Shown one piece after another: positions 11,601 to 25,623 of a stretch of 64,000 nucleotides of DNA. A program made the translations under genes and the position numbers. The notes beneath the pieces were generated by a model. The model did not search any database. It was not told where the DNA came from and saw nothing but the letters and a program-made list of their open reading frames with translations. The stretch comes from Lepidodermella squamata (lineage: Eukaryota; Gastrotricha), in NCBI GenBank assembly GCA_047495785.1, contig JBLDXI010000042.1, positions 3,844,001 through 3,908,000 on the forward strand, written 5' to 3'. The first letter of the stretch is position 1; each line of letters begins with the position of its first letter.

Positions 11601-14600
11601 CACATTCCATGTTCACTCGAAGTAATTGAATTAGTATAGCTTTTCAAATGGACCTTGGTTTCAGCTGAACCAAACTCGGATGTGGAACCAGATTCCCAAT
11701 CATTCCGACCCACAATTTGGGAAGTTTCGAAAAGCATAATGGGGGCGACAAAATCCACCAAAATTGGTAGACGATTCGAGAAAAGACAATATATGGCATT
11801 GGAAGGCTGATGAACCAATTTTTTTAGATTTGGCTAGCTACCAATCTAGGTCGAGGTGGTCCATCAATTTTCTAAATTTACACTTCGCGACATTAAGATT
11901 CTAAAATTACGAATGGTTGCTAAGGAAATTGCGTATTTAGCCAAATATTTGCAAAACGCGTCCTTAGCAACGAGTTTTTCGCCAAGGTAAAGAACCGGAA
12001 CAAAGTGATCATAGGTGAATACGTAGAAGCAGGAGCCAACGTCAGAAGAGAGTTGAGTGCGTGGGCATGTACATCAGCGGCTGCTGTTTTACGTCGACGC
12101 ACATTTTTGACACCTCATTATAGCAGGGTGTCTAAAACGATAATAGCGCGAAATAACGCGCCAGTTTTTGTTTTTGAGACGCACCATCCTACTCCTACTC
12201 CTACTTCCTTACAACTCGCAGTCGAAATGCTCAGCCCACGTAAACACGGCTAGGAGATGTTTCAGCTTTCAGCCAAAGGATGAGAGCTGGCCACTGTAAC
12301 AATAACAAGTCATGTGTCTATGAAAGCGTTCCGCGTTGTTGCCTCTTTTCATCGACCGAGGGCGATAGGGGCAGGCGAGAGGTAAAAGCTATAACGCAAA
12401 ACACGTGGTTATAAAATGAGATATTATATTGGTGTCTATTATTTTTGTTTTTATAGCTAAATTATTGCGCGATAAAAAAAGCGCGGCGAGTGAGAGCGAG
12501 TGGGAGAGAGCGCGCGGCAAGACGCCAGCTAACCTGGTAATGAGTAAGAAGTCGGCCCAGACAAAAAACGTTTAGTTGTTCTTGAAAAATAATCCCTATT
12601 ATATAGCGAAAAAACACGCCATAAAACACAGGGCTGAGACAAGCGAGTTGAAAGATAAAAGAAGATTTTTCGGCTCCGAGAATAAAGCGGTGCCGGCGTT
12701 TAAGTGGAGGTGGCTATCCATTTTATTACGAGTGATGGCACTCGTACTCGATGGAGTGATGATAGATCCATGTCGGCGGCGAAACGCTTGATTCTTTCGC
12801 GTTCGCGTTTTTTGCGCGCACGCGCGCGCGCACAGCTAATGACGATTATTATCAAAGCGATTATTGTCTATTATACAGGCGGGCCTTCAATCAAAAATGG
12901 TAACCTATTTACACGGCGTTTCGAGAGCTTGTTTTGTACGCTCAAGTATTATTTACGTTAACTAGTGTATAGCATAATATATCCGCTAGATGTATTTTAA
13001 ATAATAGGTATAGTTCCGGCTTATCCACGCCACCAGACTCTGCTGGCGCTATATCACTGCTGCGTACACTCATCAAGCTCCGAAAAAACTGTACGTGTTT
13101 TGGCCCATCAAGTATACGGACGCAGCACATAGCTGACGTAAGCAAGGTTGGAGGGTTGAATACTAGAGATAATAATAATTTTATTGTTATATAACACCCG
13201 TTATAAATCGAAAATAAAACCCAAGTGTTATTTATTTGATTAAGGCGATAATTTTGTTTTATATATCACCGATACCGAAACGGCCTCTACCGGTTTTAGC
13301 TAGGCACGTATATATAGATAATTAATATCTTACTCTGTTTGCTTATTGCCGAAATAATCAAAGGCGATCTAGATATATACTGAAAGATGAGAGCTGAGAG
13401 TTCGAGTGCGAAGCGAAAAATAATAAAAAATCCAGCTTAAAAAAAGTAGAAGAGACAATAATTTTATATTATTATTCGAATAAAAATAGTTCAAGGCTTG
13501 TTGAGTGAAGAGAGGCCAACACTATATTTAGGTACTCATAATCGCAAGTCACACATATACGGAGGCGAGAAATTAAACTTTCCGCATGGGTGATTTTACT
13601 GAACAGTTAAAAAAATGCGCTACACGCGCCGTAATTAACGAGTCTATTCAAACTGCAGACATTGATACACCGCGGCCGCAACTAGCCAGGACACTTGACT
13701 ATTGATACATGTGTTTTTTCGTACTACAGCAGGGGTATCAATTTACGCGGCGAAACCCTTGTACCTGTCGTTTTGAAGGGTTTGCTAAATGATACACCGA
13801 AAACTAGTTCAGTGCCAAAAGCGCGGAAAGTTTGATGAGCCACAAGAAAAACGGTTTATTGGCGATGAACACAATACATATTGCTGATGGGTGACTATAG
13901 AATTTCAGGCGCCTAGATCATCCGAAAGACAATGGATATTATAAGGCGGTGCGAGCGCCTGGGATATTATAAGCGCATGCAAAGTCCGTCAACAAATAAA
14001 CAAGATCTAGGACTATAAACGGCGGCTGCGAAATTGGGCGCGATTGGGATATGCATAACCGATGAGAAAGAGACGAAACACGCCGCGTCCTATACCCAGC
14101 ACCACAAGCCGCATATAATAAAGCCTATTAAGACTAGATATAAAAAAATCTCCCAATTTTTGCGCAATTAGTACAGCTCAATCCTTAATAAAAAAAATGA
14201 TATTATTCGCGAAAAAAATGTTTGGACTAAAGGAAATAATTTAATTAAAAGAACGGAAGATCGCGCCTATATATAGGAAATTGAGAATAAAAATCGGAAG
14301 GAATTGAACCTTAATGTTTTATTAATTTTTTTAGATATTTAACCAGCCTTGGGTTATTTTATTGGTCATTGGTTGGCAGACAGGCCTGCTCTTAACGCTG
14401 GCAGGGTGGCTCGAGGCACGCGGTTTTCCCGCGGGTAAAAAAATTGCCTAAATTATTGATGACGTTTTCATGCGTCGACAAAATGTTCAATCTAGGCCAC
14501 TTTGAAATCATGTTAAAAAACCACGTAAAACGATGACGGCAGGATGCACTTGTGTCGCACTGATGACAATTTAAATGTTATCTAGATCGATGCAAATTTT

Positions 14601-16064
14601 CATCTAATTTGTAGCGAAAATGTAAAAATACAACATGTTGTTCGGCGGTAATGTAATAGACTTAAACTGTATAATCATGTGTAAAACGGCGAAAAATAGG
14701 AAGGGTATTTAAAAAGTTTTTAAAAATTACAATGCCTGGGAAACGGCCGCACGAATATAAGAAGCGTGTGCGCTATTATCTAGTAGATAATATTTTTATG
14801 CTAATAAAAGGCGAAGCCTGGGCGAGTATTGGCTTACAGTACCTAGTAATGGTACATAGCGCCACATTAGATCTCATCAAGTTTCACATATATAGCGATC
14901 ATTAACATGTATCGCTACAAAGAAGGGATGATAAAAGGCGAAAAAAGGACCGGGCCACCAGAAAATATCTATAAAAACGAGGCAATATACGATAAAATAG
15001 GTCTTCGTAACTGTCTTTTCCCAATCGCAATATATATATATATACTTGAGTTGTAGCGAATATATATATAGATGGTTTCACACTGGCTATTGTAATAAAC
15101 GAGCGACACAATATGAAAAAATAGACCGGGGAACCCTGAAAAACGCGAGCTATTAGGCCGATCATCGCCGCGCGAGAGAGCGGCAAAAGCGCCTATTTGA
15201 GCAGATGATAGCTTTTTAAAAAAGCGAAGATGGGGAGCCCCTTATCGAGGCGCCTGTTTAGCGGCCGTCGCCGAACTGCGCGCTTTATTATACTATCATT
15301 ATTATATCGTATTTTTTTCTAATGGCGCGCTTCTTATTGCAGTCGTAGTTGCAGTTGTAGTAGTAGTAGTAGCAAGCGGTCACCGGGGCGCGCCAGGGCC
15401 CGATGACAATGCAAGAAACCGTTTAACTTGGCCCTGTTTAATAATAATAAAATACTACATCATAGAATAAATCGCGTAATAATGATCGATCACGTCTGGT
15501 AAAATAATTGAATTGTAATGAAAAATTAATTTTTGCCCCCAATTAGCCCCGACGTGGCTTGAAAATTCGAATTTTAGGAATGAAAACTAGAATACTAACT
15601 GCATATTTTTATTTTAGTGCATCGCTATATGGTTGTAGTATAGTATGCTATGCCAAAAACTTGCCTGGGTAACGGCACTCTGGGAAATGTTTTACGCTCA
15701 ATTCGACCCTGGAAACGCCTATAAAAAAGCTCATTAAATTTCCGGAACTGGCCCTTCTTTGTCGCCAGCATTCATCGACGTGAGCTAAAATGTGCAGGGT
15801 AAAATAATACATGTGCCTAGTAGAAATACGATATAATTATTGCGTGTGTATATGGCAAGAAAAAATCACTCGGTGTTCACTCGACCGCGGCCGAATTACA
15901 CGGGGCGCGACAAAAATATTACGCGTTTTTCCACACAATATCCTTTTTTATTATATTATTATTCATTATAAATATTTCAGAAAAATTCAACGCGCACAAA
16001 AAAGTCATTCGCACACGTGATTATTTTTTTATCTATATATATTGTTCGAAAAATTGGATAATAA
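8619..16064. other. 7.4-kb gene-free region upstream of AChE
   Basis: No exon could be supported. It contains simple repeats: ATT units at 10321-10335 and 11038-11054, TA at 15030-15044, TAG at 15357-15372. There are also CG-alternating patches (10440-10570, 10910-11010, 12810-12832) and many TTTATT/AATAAA by chance. It sits between the 5' end of AChE and the 3' end of the GPCR, so AChE promoter and 5'-UTR exons probably lie here but cannot be placed. A 25-codon frame near 9728-9805 is GC-rich but isolated. Confidence 0.5.
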
Positions 16065-19000
16065 TCATACAAATATTGCCTCGTCGCTGCTGTAAATGGA
16101 TGATAGCCGGCAACTTTCAGCCGGCGCAAGTGGCGCGTAGCACAGCGCACTTGCTTCACGCTTCGAAATAACAGCCGGCGATGAAGCTGTGATTACAGCG
16201 TCAGTTTTAGCCACTACTTCACCATTTTTAAGGCGGTTATTATTATTGTCGTTATTATTAACTTTTTCGAAACTACGTTTCCGCTTTTGCACCGGTGACG
16301 CGAACGCGTCGAGGCGTTCCGCTTGAGCGATTTTCTCCTCCTCGTGTGTGAGTTCCAACAATGATTCACCCGTATGCTCGATGGGTGCCTGCAATGTGTT
16401 CGTTTTATTAGCCGCAGGTGGTCGGTTGTTATTCTCAACATCAGCTTTAGGAACGTTTTTCCCTGCTTGGACTTTCGGTTTTCGTCTGTATTGGCTTTGA
16501 CCAGTTCCCAACAAATTGCCGAATATAGCTGTTGTTTGACGACTAATAATCGCTGAGACATTCGTCCTGTGAAGATAAAATACATCTCTATTAGTAAAAA
16601 TTTGAGTTAATTTTTGCAGGCTGCTGAACCGAAATTGGCTAAGCGGAACCTAGCCCGGATGTTATTAGAATATCTAAGAAGAAACCCAGAAATAAAAAAA
16701 ACCGAGAGCTATAAAAACCTCTAGACCTCTAGATTTCTAGCGGTCATAGTTCGTGAGTTAAACTTCAATCTATCAAATTTGATTTTTCATCGAAATATTT
16801 TTAAACGACACCATTTGCTTTTCAATTTTCAAGATTCAAAGGATCCCCGATATTTGGAACTATCTGGAACCAATAAGAATTTAAATTTATTAGAGTGTGC
16901 TGATGTCTGAAAGATAAAAATTAGCAACCTAAGATTAGAAAATAGCTAAAAAACTTCTACAAGAAGTGATGTAAAAACTGGTCGAATTTCGGACATTTTT
17001 CCATCACTTCAATACCGAACCAAAAATGCTATGACGAGTAAAGCAAAATTGATCATTAATTTATGAACCTTCTCCTCCTTAAGTCAACCCAAGCTGCATT
17101 GTTCCTGAATGTCAAGTTCACAGAATCTGGTAATCATCCTCAAGTTCGATAAAAACCATAACCAATCTTACCTGAAAGTTTCATTGACAGCATAGTAGAT
17201 GAAAGGATTCGCCCAAGAGTTGACGTAGTGCAGATAGAACACAAAATGCTGCGCGTCGAGGCTGAGGAAGCTCAAATAGCCAGATTTGAACAGCAAGGCC
17301 GGCGTGGTCGATGCAACGAAGACAATAGTAACCAGCAAGACAGTTAGCAGAGTTTTGAAGTATAATTTCAGCGTTTTCGCTTGGATAGTGTGATGACTGG
17401 AAGATGAAGGCGATCCGATGAAAGCTGATTTTATCGTTGTGCTTTTCCGAATAGGTTTCGAAGATTTGGCCGCGTGATCTTGTTGGTTCGCGCCGCCGTT
17501 GGTTGGTTGTTGCGGCGTGTTCCAGCTTTGTTTAGCCAGGTAATTTTCGCGCTTCTGTTGCACGGCGGCATGTTGTAGTCGCCGGCGAATGGCCCACCAG
17601 AATACGAAGAAATACGCAACGCATGTTACAGCAAGGCATGCGATGAAAATCGCCGTGTTCATGTGGGACAGAAAGAGCCTGTGTTGTGGGAGAAAAGTTT
17701 GGGATTACCAACAAAAAGCATTAAAGCATTAAAGCCCAGCATGTTTTCGGCAAATATTTTTATTTTTCTTTCCCTATTGACACGTGCCATTCCGATAGAG
17801 AAAAATTCGGGGACGAAGAATCTGAAAACCGCATATTTTTATCATCTACCGTTGTTGAGATATTCCAGTGTCAAGTTGTCACGTGACCTTACCTGTTGTC
17901 ACACCTGAACGATTATCTCAAGAACGGTGATAGCCTAGGAAGCCGCTCTCAAAGAAAAAGTTTATCAGCGTGATGAGATCTATCTGGAAATGCATTCAGT
18001 TGGGTTATAGGTGATACTTCGGGCAAATCGATTTTGATGACACTTTAGTGCAATTCGGTGACAGTCCCAAAAAACGGCCCCTAGCTCATCACCAAGCCGA
18101 GACACTGGTCATTTATCAGTTTTCCCCGACGTGATACGATTTCCCAACATGGAGATATGCCTTGTAGTCACCCTACATGATTTTTTAAATATAATAGGGT
18201 GGGGTGGCAGGAAAAGATGCCGTTGGGCGTTAATGGGTTTTATAAGCTGAAAGCTGAAGGCTGAAACCCACTGATATGCGCTTGACTTCTGCAAGTCACG
18301 ACTCTGTTTCAATCCTGGATACTGGATCTGGAGATTCAGGTTTCTGGAATCGATCAATGTGTACGGCTGGGCTGGGTGGGAACCTCACAGCTTGGGTTCC
18401 AGCATTGCAAGTTAAGACTGCTGCCCCAGATTTTCCCAATGTTAGGATTTCAGGTTTTCTTTTGAATCTCACTTTAAGTGTCATAGGTGGCAGTATAACC
18501 GGTTAGATGAGGAATATAAGTAAAAAATAAGTATCATTCGTTGATTCATTCGTTGAATCATGATGATTAACTCAGACACTTATTACGACTATACATTTTC
18601 GATTGATATGATTAATATATTTACCTGTCCTAAAGAATATCCTCTACCCTGATTACAAGCCTAGCAAATTCTCAGTTCCATCAATTAATTTACCCCGCGT
18701 CTATTTTTGAGATGTACGGGTGTCATTTACGCAATTTCATTCCTTGGCAAGCAACCATATTCCCAATTTAGCGTTGATGGAAAAAATGATCCATGATGTA
18801 AGTCAAATTGTCGGGACGAGAAGGTACTGAGAGAAGGAGCGCGAAATAGAGGGCCCAGCTTCTAATCAACTTGAGCGCATGGTAAAACATGGCTTGTAAA
18901 GAATGTGGATTCTTGCTCAACGGATAAATGCTCTGAAATTCAACGATCAAGATAATTTATCTATCTAATTTTATAAATCACAGAAGCTAACGTAAACACC

Positions 19001-21508
19001 CACTCGATACGCATGCTACTCTGACAAGATCACTCTGATGAGTGTGGATTCATTATGGACAATGCATCGCAGCAACATAGGTATGAAGGTAACTGCGCAT
19101 TTGGCAATATCTTAGTATGTCACTTTTATAGGAATATTTCTTCGTCTTCAAACTACGCAAACAAATTCATATACTATAAAACTAAATCTGCAGAGTGAAT
19201 TATTTATCATTTTGAAAACGGCTATGGCATCGCAAAAGATCTACAAAGCCACTGGTGGCAATAAGTTCGTTTCTATAGCATTCTGTTTGATTATCCTAAG
19301 CCAAGCCGTTGCTTCAGAGCAGCAAAGCGACAGTGGAAAAGTTTTGCGACGTATCATGGACTTACTAGCAGGTAAAAGCCTTGAAAGTTTGAATCAATCC
19401 GTTCTTAATTATATGTCTGTATTGAAGATAATCCAGGAAAGTCTACGTCGAAAATGGTTCTATCGAGCGCTTTGAAACATAAAGCACTTCGACTGATGCG
19501 AATGAGGAAATGCATTGAGATGGTTGGGCGCAATCTGTGCGACAAGAACAGCCAAGGATCTTTTTTCTTATGGGCGAAACTGTACGCTAACGACATTTTG
19601 TCCGGAAAATATGACAAGCAGCTATTTATAACGAAGAAGAGTTTAACTTCTTAATACAAGTCGATTTAGCGTCAATCTGTTCACAATTTTGCAGATGTGC
19701 CAACAATTTGAACATTTAAGCTGACTGATTTTCCGAAATAAACCACTAAGTTTTAGCCTTCAGTTGATTCCCTAGGCTTATATTTCAAAGTAAGTCTTAC
19801 ATTTGTTCGAATGAAAAGTAAACTGGCTGAGCGGTGCATCGTCCTGTGTAGAGATTGAATTCTTGCGGGGTATAGCCCGTAATTTGCTCGACAATTTGCT
19901 CGTTTCCTACAGCAGCTGTGGTCCTTAAAAGCATCGCCGACTCTGAGACGGCTAGCACCGAAGTTTTGTTAACAAACACTTGGCCAGCTGTTGTTGTCGT
20001 CGGGTCTGAAATTTCCGGGTTTTCGATAACGACTTGGTACACGCTGTGGCACAGTGAGGACATTATTGCGAAGGCGAGGGTGGCTACGGCAGCCCCGATT
20101 GCGAAGGCTTTCGTCGCTCTGACTTGGTTGACGTGGCAGAAAGGCACAATGGCGTAGCACAGGCGATCGATAGCGATGCCGGTAACTATGATTGCCGAGT
20201 ATGGAACGCTGGTTATTGTGAACATGTAATAGATGTGGCAGATTATCTCGTAGTTGGCCATGAAGTTTGACAGCAACTGAAAACAAGAAAACAATTCAAT
20301 AACATCATGAGAAACTAAATCGAGAATCCTTTATTATGGATTGGCTCTTTTAAGCATAGGGCTTTTGCAAAGCCGTTAACACATCGCAAAGGGGAGGATG
20401 TCCTGAAAGCTCCAAATTACCTAAACGAATTCGAATGAGTTGCGAAGGCTAAGGGCCATGTTAAAATAAGAAAGCTGATGATTGAAAACCAAAGATTCCA
20501 TTCCTTCAAGCTGTTCGCTCCGAAACAGCAAGTTTAAAATGGAAAGGAGGCAGGAGAATTCAAGGATGTTATTTCAACGAGATGCAACTAAGTGGCTGAA
20601 TGCTGAATGCTGAATGCTGAGATTTTGGTTACCATTTTGACCAATTTGATGCTCCAAAAACATGGCCTGTAATGTTTCCAACTTCCCTAGAGATACCTTG
20701 TAGGCTTCATTTAAATGCTTTCACTTAAATGCATTGTCTATTGGGCGTCTCTCTTCTCTCTTGCTACAGCCATCATGAATGCCTCAGGATTCCTAGATGT
20801 TTCATCTTAACAGAACCCAAAACCCTAAGCGTGTTCACCATATCGACTCGGCAGTCTCTCAATATTGAGGAGATCTTTGATTTCTAAATCTGAGAAGGTC
20901 AAATAAGAAGCGACATCGGGTCTGAAGGCTTATGCTAAGCTTGTAGTCAGAACTTAAGGCTTTGCAAAGAGGACTCAAATTTCGGATTCACTCGGCGATT
21001 TTTTGAATAACCCAACGCCATGCAAGCCTAATTTGATGGCAGTATTTTGAATCCCTCGATTTTCAAACTTTTGGTCCTATACTAATTAGTGCTTCGATCC
21101 AAAGGTGTGAGTTTCTGGTAGACAGGCGAAAGCACTTACCATGTAAACTGTGGCTGGAAGGGTTATTGCACATGTGACAAGATCAGTAATAGCCAAGCTG
21201 GCGATGAGCACTGTTGACGTTTTAACGTGAGCTTCTCGCGATATGACCGCGAGCGACAGGGCGTTGCATACCGTACCAACTATCGAGAACAATATCAGCA
21301 TGGCCGCTATTGCGCTTCTCACGATTGGATCCTCTGGAATCAAACCATCGCTCATGTGTTCCTCGGAATAATACAACTCGCCGTCAGCTTGCAAATCTTC
21401 ATTCGAGTAGCTCGGTACAGATGTGGTGGCGAATAGAAAATCATTGGTTGAAAGGTAAGAGTTGAGATCGGTTGATCTCACAGTCATGCCCATTTCATCA
21501 AATTTCAT
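16065..21508 (-). CDS. Rhodopsin-class (family A) orphan GPCR
   Basis: Plasma-membrane receptor. Exons 21508-21140, 20276-19801, 17678-17172, 16566-16065; the phases agree and give 617 aa. An in-frame stop lies just upstream of the ATG. Seen: TM1 with Asn82 (GTVCN), TM2 with Asp109 (SLAITDL), Cys136 before TM3, IDR (159-161) in the DRY position, Cys270 in a long extracellular loop 2, a roughly 70-residue basic loop 3 (314-385), and NPFIY (439-443) in TM7 followed by a helix-8-like FR. Exon 4 encodes a hydrophilic tail ending EAIFV, which fits a class II PDZ ligand. The ligand is unknown; the peptide/amine branch is not resolved. Introns of 863 bp, 2.1 kb (with a nested gene) and 605 bp. Confidence 0.9.
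19224..19654 (+). CDS. Small secreted protein nested in the GPCR intron 2
   Basis: Plus strand, inside the 2.1-kb intron 2 of the minus-strand GPCR gene. Exons 19224-19371 and 19437-19654 are joined by a 65-bp intron (GTAAAA...AATCCAG), phase 1, giving 121 aa. Residues 13-31 form a clean signal peptide (FVSIAFCLIILSQAVAS). The mature part is basic with only two Cys (R-K-C-I and N-L-C-D) and no recognised domain. A canonical AATAAA lies 83 nt past the TAA (19737-19742). The nearest splice acceptor, ATCTGCAG, is about 30 nt before the ATG. Function is unknown; a lineage-specific secreted peptide or small effector is the plain reading. The intron, signal peptide, stop and polyA signal together make it likely real. 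Confidence 0.7.
19737..19742 (+). terminator. Poly(A) signal of the nested secreted-protein gene
   Basis: AATAAA 83 nt downstream of the TAA at 19652-19654. Confidence 0.6.
20595..20620. repeat. Short tandem repeat TGAATGC
   Basis: About 3.5 copies of the 7-mer in GPCR intron 1. Nothing else was noted in that intron (20277-21139). Confidence 0.7.
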
Positions 21509-24500
21509 ACAGCATTAGCGTGAACATCTTGCGATTAAATGATCCTAAATGTTTATTTAAAAAATTTTAGGCTGAAAATATGAAAAATTAGAACCATTAA
21601 AAACCGTGAGTTTGAGCAACAGATTGCGGAATGAGTGTCCCCTCTTAATTTTGGAAATCGCTAGGTATATCGGAAAATTTAATGCCATTATGATGGTAGA
21701 TTATAGGAGCTTCAATTTTATAGTTCACCAGTTAGACCACTTCGAAATTTAGAATTTTCGAGCCATTATAAGTCCCCTGTGAGTTTCTTGGCTAGGTGGT
21801 ATTTTCTGAAAAGGATGAAAATTCCCAAGTTTTGACATTGGAAAAATTCCTCACCTTTAATTCAAAGCTATGCGACCTTGTAGAATCGTGAAATTGCGGG
21901 AAAAATCTGAAAAAATTGGATCTAGACACTAGAAAATGTTAATCGAAATTGCGGTTGCCCTATGGTTTTATTCCATAATTTGGTATAACCTTGGTTTAAC
22001 CTTCCGTAATCCCAATTTTAGGTCAAAGGACCGAAAAATCAATAGCCAATGCTGGCTTTTGAAGCAGGCTAATTAGGAATGTGAAAAGATACAGAAAATA
22101 GGGTCGCGAATCATTTTGCCTGGTCTAACATCTGCCGAAATGAATCGTAAACAAGCTCGTTAAACACGGTCTCACAGCGCTATTATATTATACAGCCGAT
22201 ATATATGGGGTCTTGTAGGAAAAAAATAGCGCAAAAATCACTATCGCAAAAACGTCTCATTCATCGCGCGTATTTTTGTATGGAAATATTATTTCCTATA
22301 CATTTTAATTAAGGAGCAGATAAGCCGTGCATGAATACGCGTATGTTATAAATATATAAAAAAGGTCTCTAGGCGTAAAAATCGTGTAAAAATAACGTGC
22401 CGAACCTTGTTCGATATATGACATAGCTTTATCAAAGAATACCACGTGCGATAAATCGATATTGACCACATTTAAACAAAACGGTTATGAATGTAAATAC
22501 ACTAGCCACAATTCTTAGTAATTATTCAAAAGGTTTAAGCCTTAGATACTTCAAACCCCATCCTAACAAAAAAAAGTTGTCGATATTTTGTCTGCTCTTG
22601 ATAAAATTATTTTCCTTAACTAATTTTTTGCGTTTTCCGGCGATAAAAAAAATGAGAGATTCTATTACAGGATAATACACCTCTAGGCGGACAGGTGAGA
22701 AGAGATCAGAGTTATATAGCCCGAAACGAAAATAAACTTGACTAGTGCTCAAGCTCAGCTTCTTTGTTTATCTAATCGGTCATTTTTTCTATATTGCATA
22801 TAAAAATAATATTTTATTATTACGACGCCTGTACAGTGCTAATACATTGAAGGAAGCTGCGCGAAAAAAAAGCTCGATTGAAGAACAAATGATTGAGGCC
22901 AGGCGAAAACTATTATAAAACGATTATACTTTCGCAGTGTAAAATATAATATTATGTATAAGTATCGATAGCTGCGAATAATAGCAGCGGAAGTGGAGAG
23001 CTGCGATTAATTTGTATCGCGTGCTGCGGAAAGAAACTCGGGACTTTTTCCGAAATCGCGCGAAATGATTTATTTTCGCCGCCAACATCTCTCGAGAGGC
23101 GATTCTCCAGCTCGAAGTTCAGTTCGACTCAATAAATAGCGCTGTAGAATAGAACATGAAAGCAGTCTAATTTTGCGGTGATTTCAACATTTTTCAACTT
23201 AATTTTGCAGCCTGTGGTAGTAAATATACGAAGCTAAATGTATTTTTTATAGCGTGAGATGCCGCAACTAATATTGTCCTTTCAAATAACATTACTAGTG
23301 AATAATTACTGGTAAAGCAATTTCGCCAAGCAATTTTTTATGCTAATCGTAAAATTTGTACTACTTTGAGACTGGGATATGCAAAATGTACCCTTGATCC
23401 TGTTCTATAATCCAGTTCTCAAACCAACCTATAAACAACAACATTCAGACCTGAAAAAAAATATTCAAAATTTTGAGTTATTGATTTCATGCTGGTGAAA
23501 AAACTTCTTGAAAATACTAAAATAGCCAATGCGAAGAATCGACTTGTTTCCTTCGATTTCTTTCGTTATATATGAAGAGGAAATGCCTGACTAGCTCAGA
23601 AGAGAGCCACAAGCGAAGCTGAAAAAATTGAATCAAGGACCGAATTAGGCTTTCCTTGTCGCAAACTTTCAGCGCCCCGGTTTTTTTTCTATCGCGCTTC
23701 GTCGGAAATCAAAGGAGTCATTATTTGTGTTACGTTAATTTCGTTTTTTTCCGCAAATTCTGGAGACTCTCACGCTCAACATGTGACATGTTTATTTATA
23801 TACAAAAATAGGAAAAAGTGTCAAATAAAATGACGTGCCCCGCTGAAGTGACGGCAATATACGGTCAAGAAAGCAAATACTCCAAACGAAAGTGAAAATT
23901 TTAAAAATGACTCTCAAATGACCATTAACAAGTGAAAAGTGGGGTTTAGCTCAATTTCTGTATTTTCCAGCAAATGGCAAAAGTTGCAATGACTTGAAGA
24001 GGGGCGATTCTTGGAATCCTAGATGTTCTTACTCAGTTTTTCTTGAGAATTTCGAATTTTCAAAATTCATACCTCTTTGAGGCCCTCATCCACCTCAAAA
24101 GTCGGGTGTATCGCCGAAAAGGCTCATCGATTTTGGTTGACGTGGAAGCTTTAGCTTGATTTCATCAAAATTGTTGAATATATCTAGCTAGTTTCCTCAC
24201 CTCAGATTACCCCCAACAATCTCGACTGCGCATAAGAAAATAAGAATTTGAATTTTTTGCGCGGCGAATAATTAATAGATGCAATAAAAAAGCGCGCATT
24301 TTTCGAAATGGCAATTATCACCCGAAAAATGTGAAGCCCATTATCTCAGCAACCCTGATGAGTATCAACCTCTTTTTGATAACGTTCGACTCCTTGTTCA
24401 TTGATCTTAAAAGCGGCATCAAAATCTCACGATGTCAAAAATTTCGCCTATAAACCCCACTTTTCACTTGTTGCTCAAATATGCCTATTTCCTATCACAT

Positions 24501-25623
24501 GATTTGAAAATCAATAAAAATAATTTCATCGATTGATCGCGATTGATTTTTCGCATTTTTCTAGGCCATTTTTTCCGGCTCATCAGCCACCGTCATCCAG
24601 TTCATTACCTATTAGCTGAGAGTGTCATTCTCAGACATTATAAAGCGTAAAGAGTAACAATCGCTGTCTCATTTGAAGCGCCAAAGCGCCGGTGTTTGAT
24701 GCTGTCATTGTACACAGCCGAGCGGGTTTGTTTTAATAATGTTATTTTTCCTCCGTCTTATTATACATAGCATTTGTTAAATAGGCCATAACTAAACGCT
24801 TGTCCCGCGCTGGTGTTAAACGTCGATGGCCAATAGACAGCAGAATGAGTGGTATGGCAGTTTCAGTACCTAAAATTACGAGAGTAGGCTCCTGTTCTTG
24901 CGGAAAAATTTCGCCATTCGAGATGGAACGCTTTCGCTCAAGTTGTTGTATTTATTTTAACTATTTAAATGTATTAAAACACGTGGGCATATGCGCGCAC
25001 AAAAGAAGCGACGCGCGTCTTATTTTCTATAAAGAAGCGCACTTCAAACACGCAGATCTAGCGCAACAATTTTGCGACTCAACATCACCACCACCTTAAG
25101 ATAGCGAGCGCGCTCGCCATCTACTTGCGCGCACACATTAGGTTGAAATATAAAAATGCCCCGTGGTAAAACCCTGGCAAAAATTCGCTTGAGCTCGATA
25201 TGTTTTATGTTATTATACACCGGCGCTCGCAAAAATAATGCAATATATTAATATTTCAAAAAACCGTCGGCTGTTAGCCTTTTAGCAGCTTAATAAATTC
25301 TCTTTCATAACATTACAAATTTTTGAAAATAACCTTGAACCATTTTGTAGCCCGTCAATCAAAAGCCATCGTCGTGTGTTTTGAAGCACGAACCGAAAAT
25401 TAAATAGAAAACAAATCTGTTTACAACTTATCGTTGGCCATCTTCGTTTAATATAGCTAATACGCTTATTGCTTTTTTATATTACTAATAATAGGTACGA
25501 GCTTTAATTATATCAACCCGCGGCCGTACCGAAAAAACAACTCAGCTCGGGTTGGACGTGCAACAATTTTTTTGCACCTCATAGCGCCATTTTCTCACTT
25601 TCCTTGAAGCATCAAATCACATC
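21509..25623. other. 4.1-kb intergenic region
   Basis: No exon supported. It contains the inverted-repeat element at 23927-24472 (listed separately). The rest is AT-rich and includes the GPCR 5' flank on the left and the flank of the small membrane-protein gene on the right. Confidence 0.5.
23927..24472. mobile_element. Candidate MITE with 21-bp terminal inverted repeats
   Basis: The ends are perfect inverted copies: AACAAGTGAAAAGTGGGGTT(T) at 23927-23947 and its reverse complement at 24452-24472. The interior is 504 bp without an ORF. CTCAAAT occurs a few bases outside each end (23913 and 24474), which could be the target duplication. That fits a non-autonomous DNA transposon; superfamily not assigned. 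Confidence 0.5.

Noticed and set aside
18276-18506. 76-codon plus-strand frame in GPCR intron 2
   Set aside because: No signal peptide, domain or splice support; shorter than many random open frames here.
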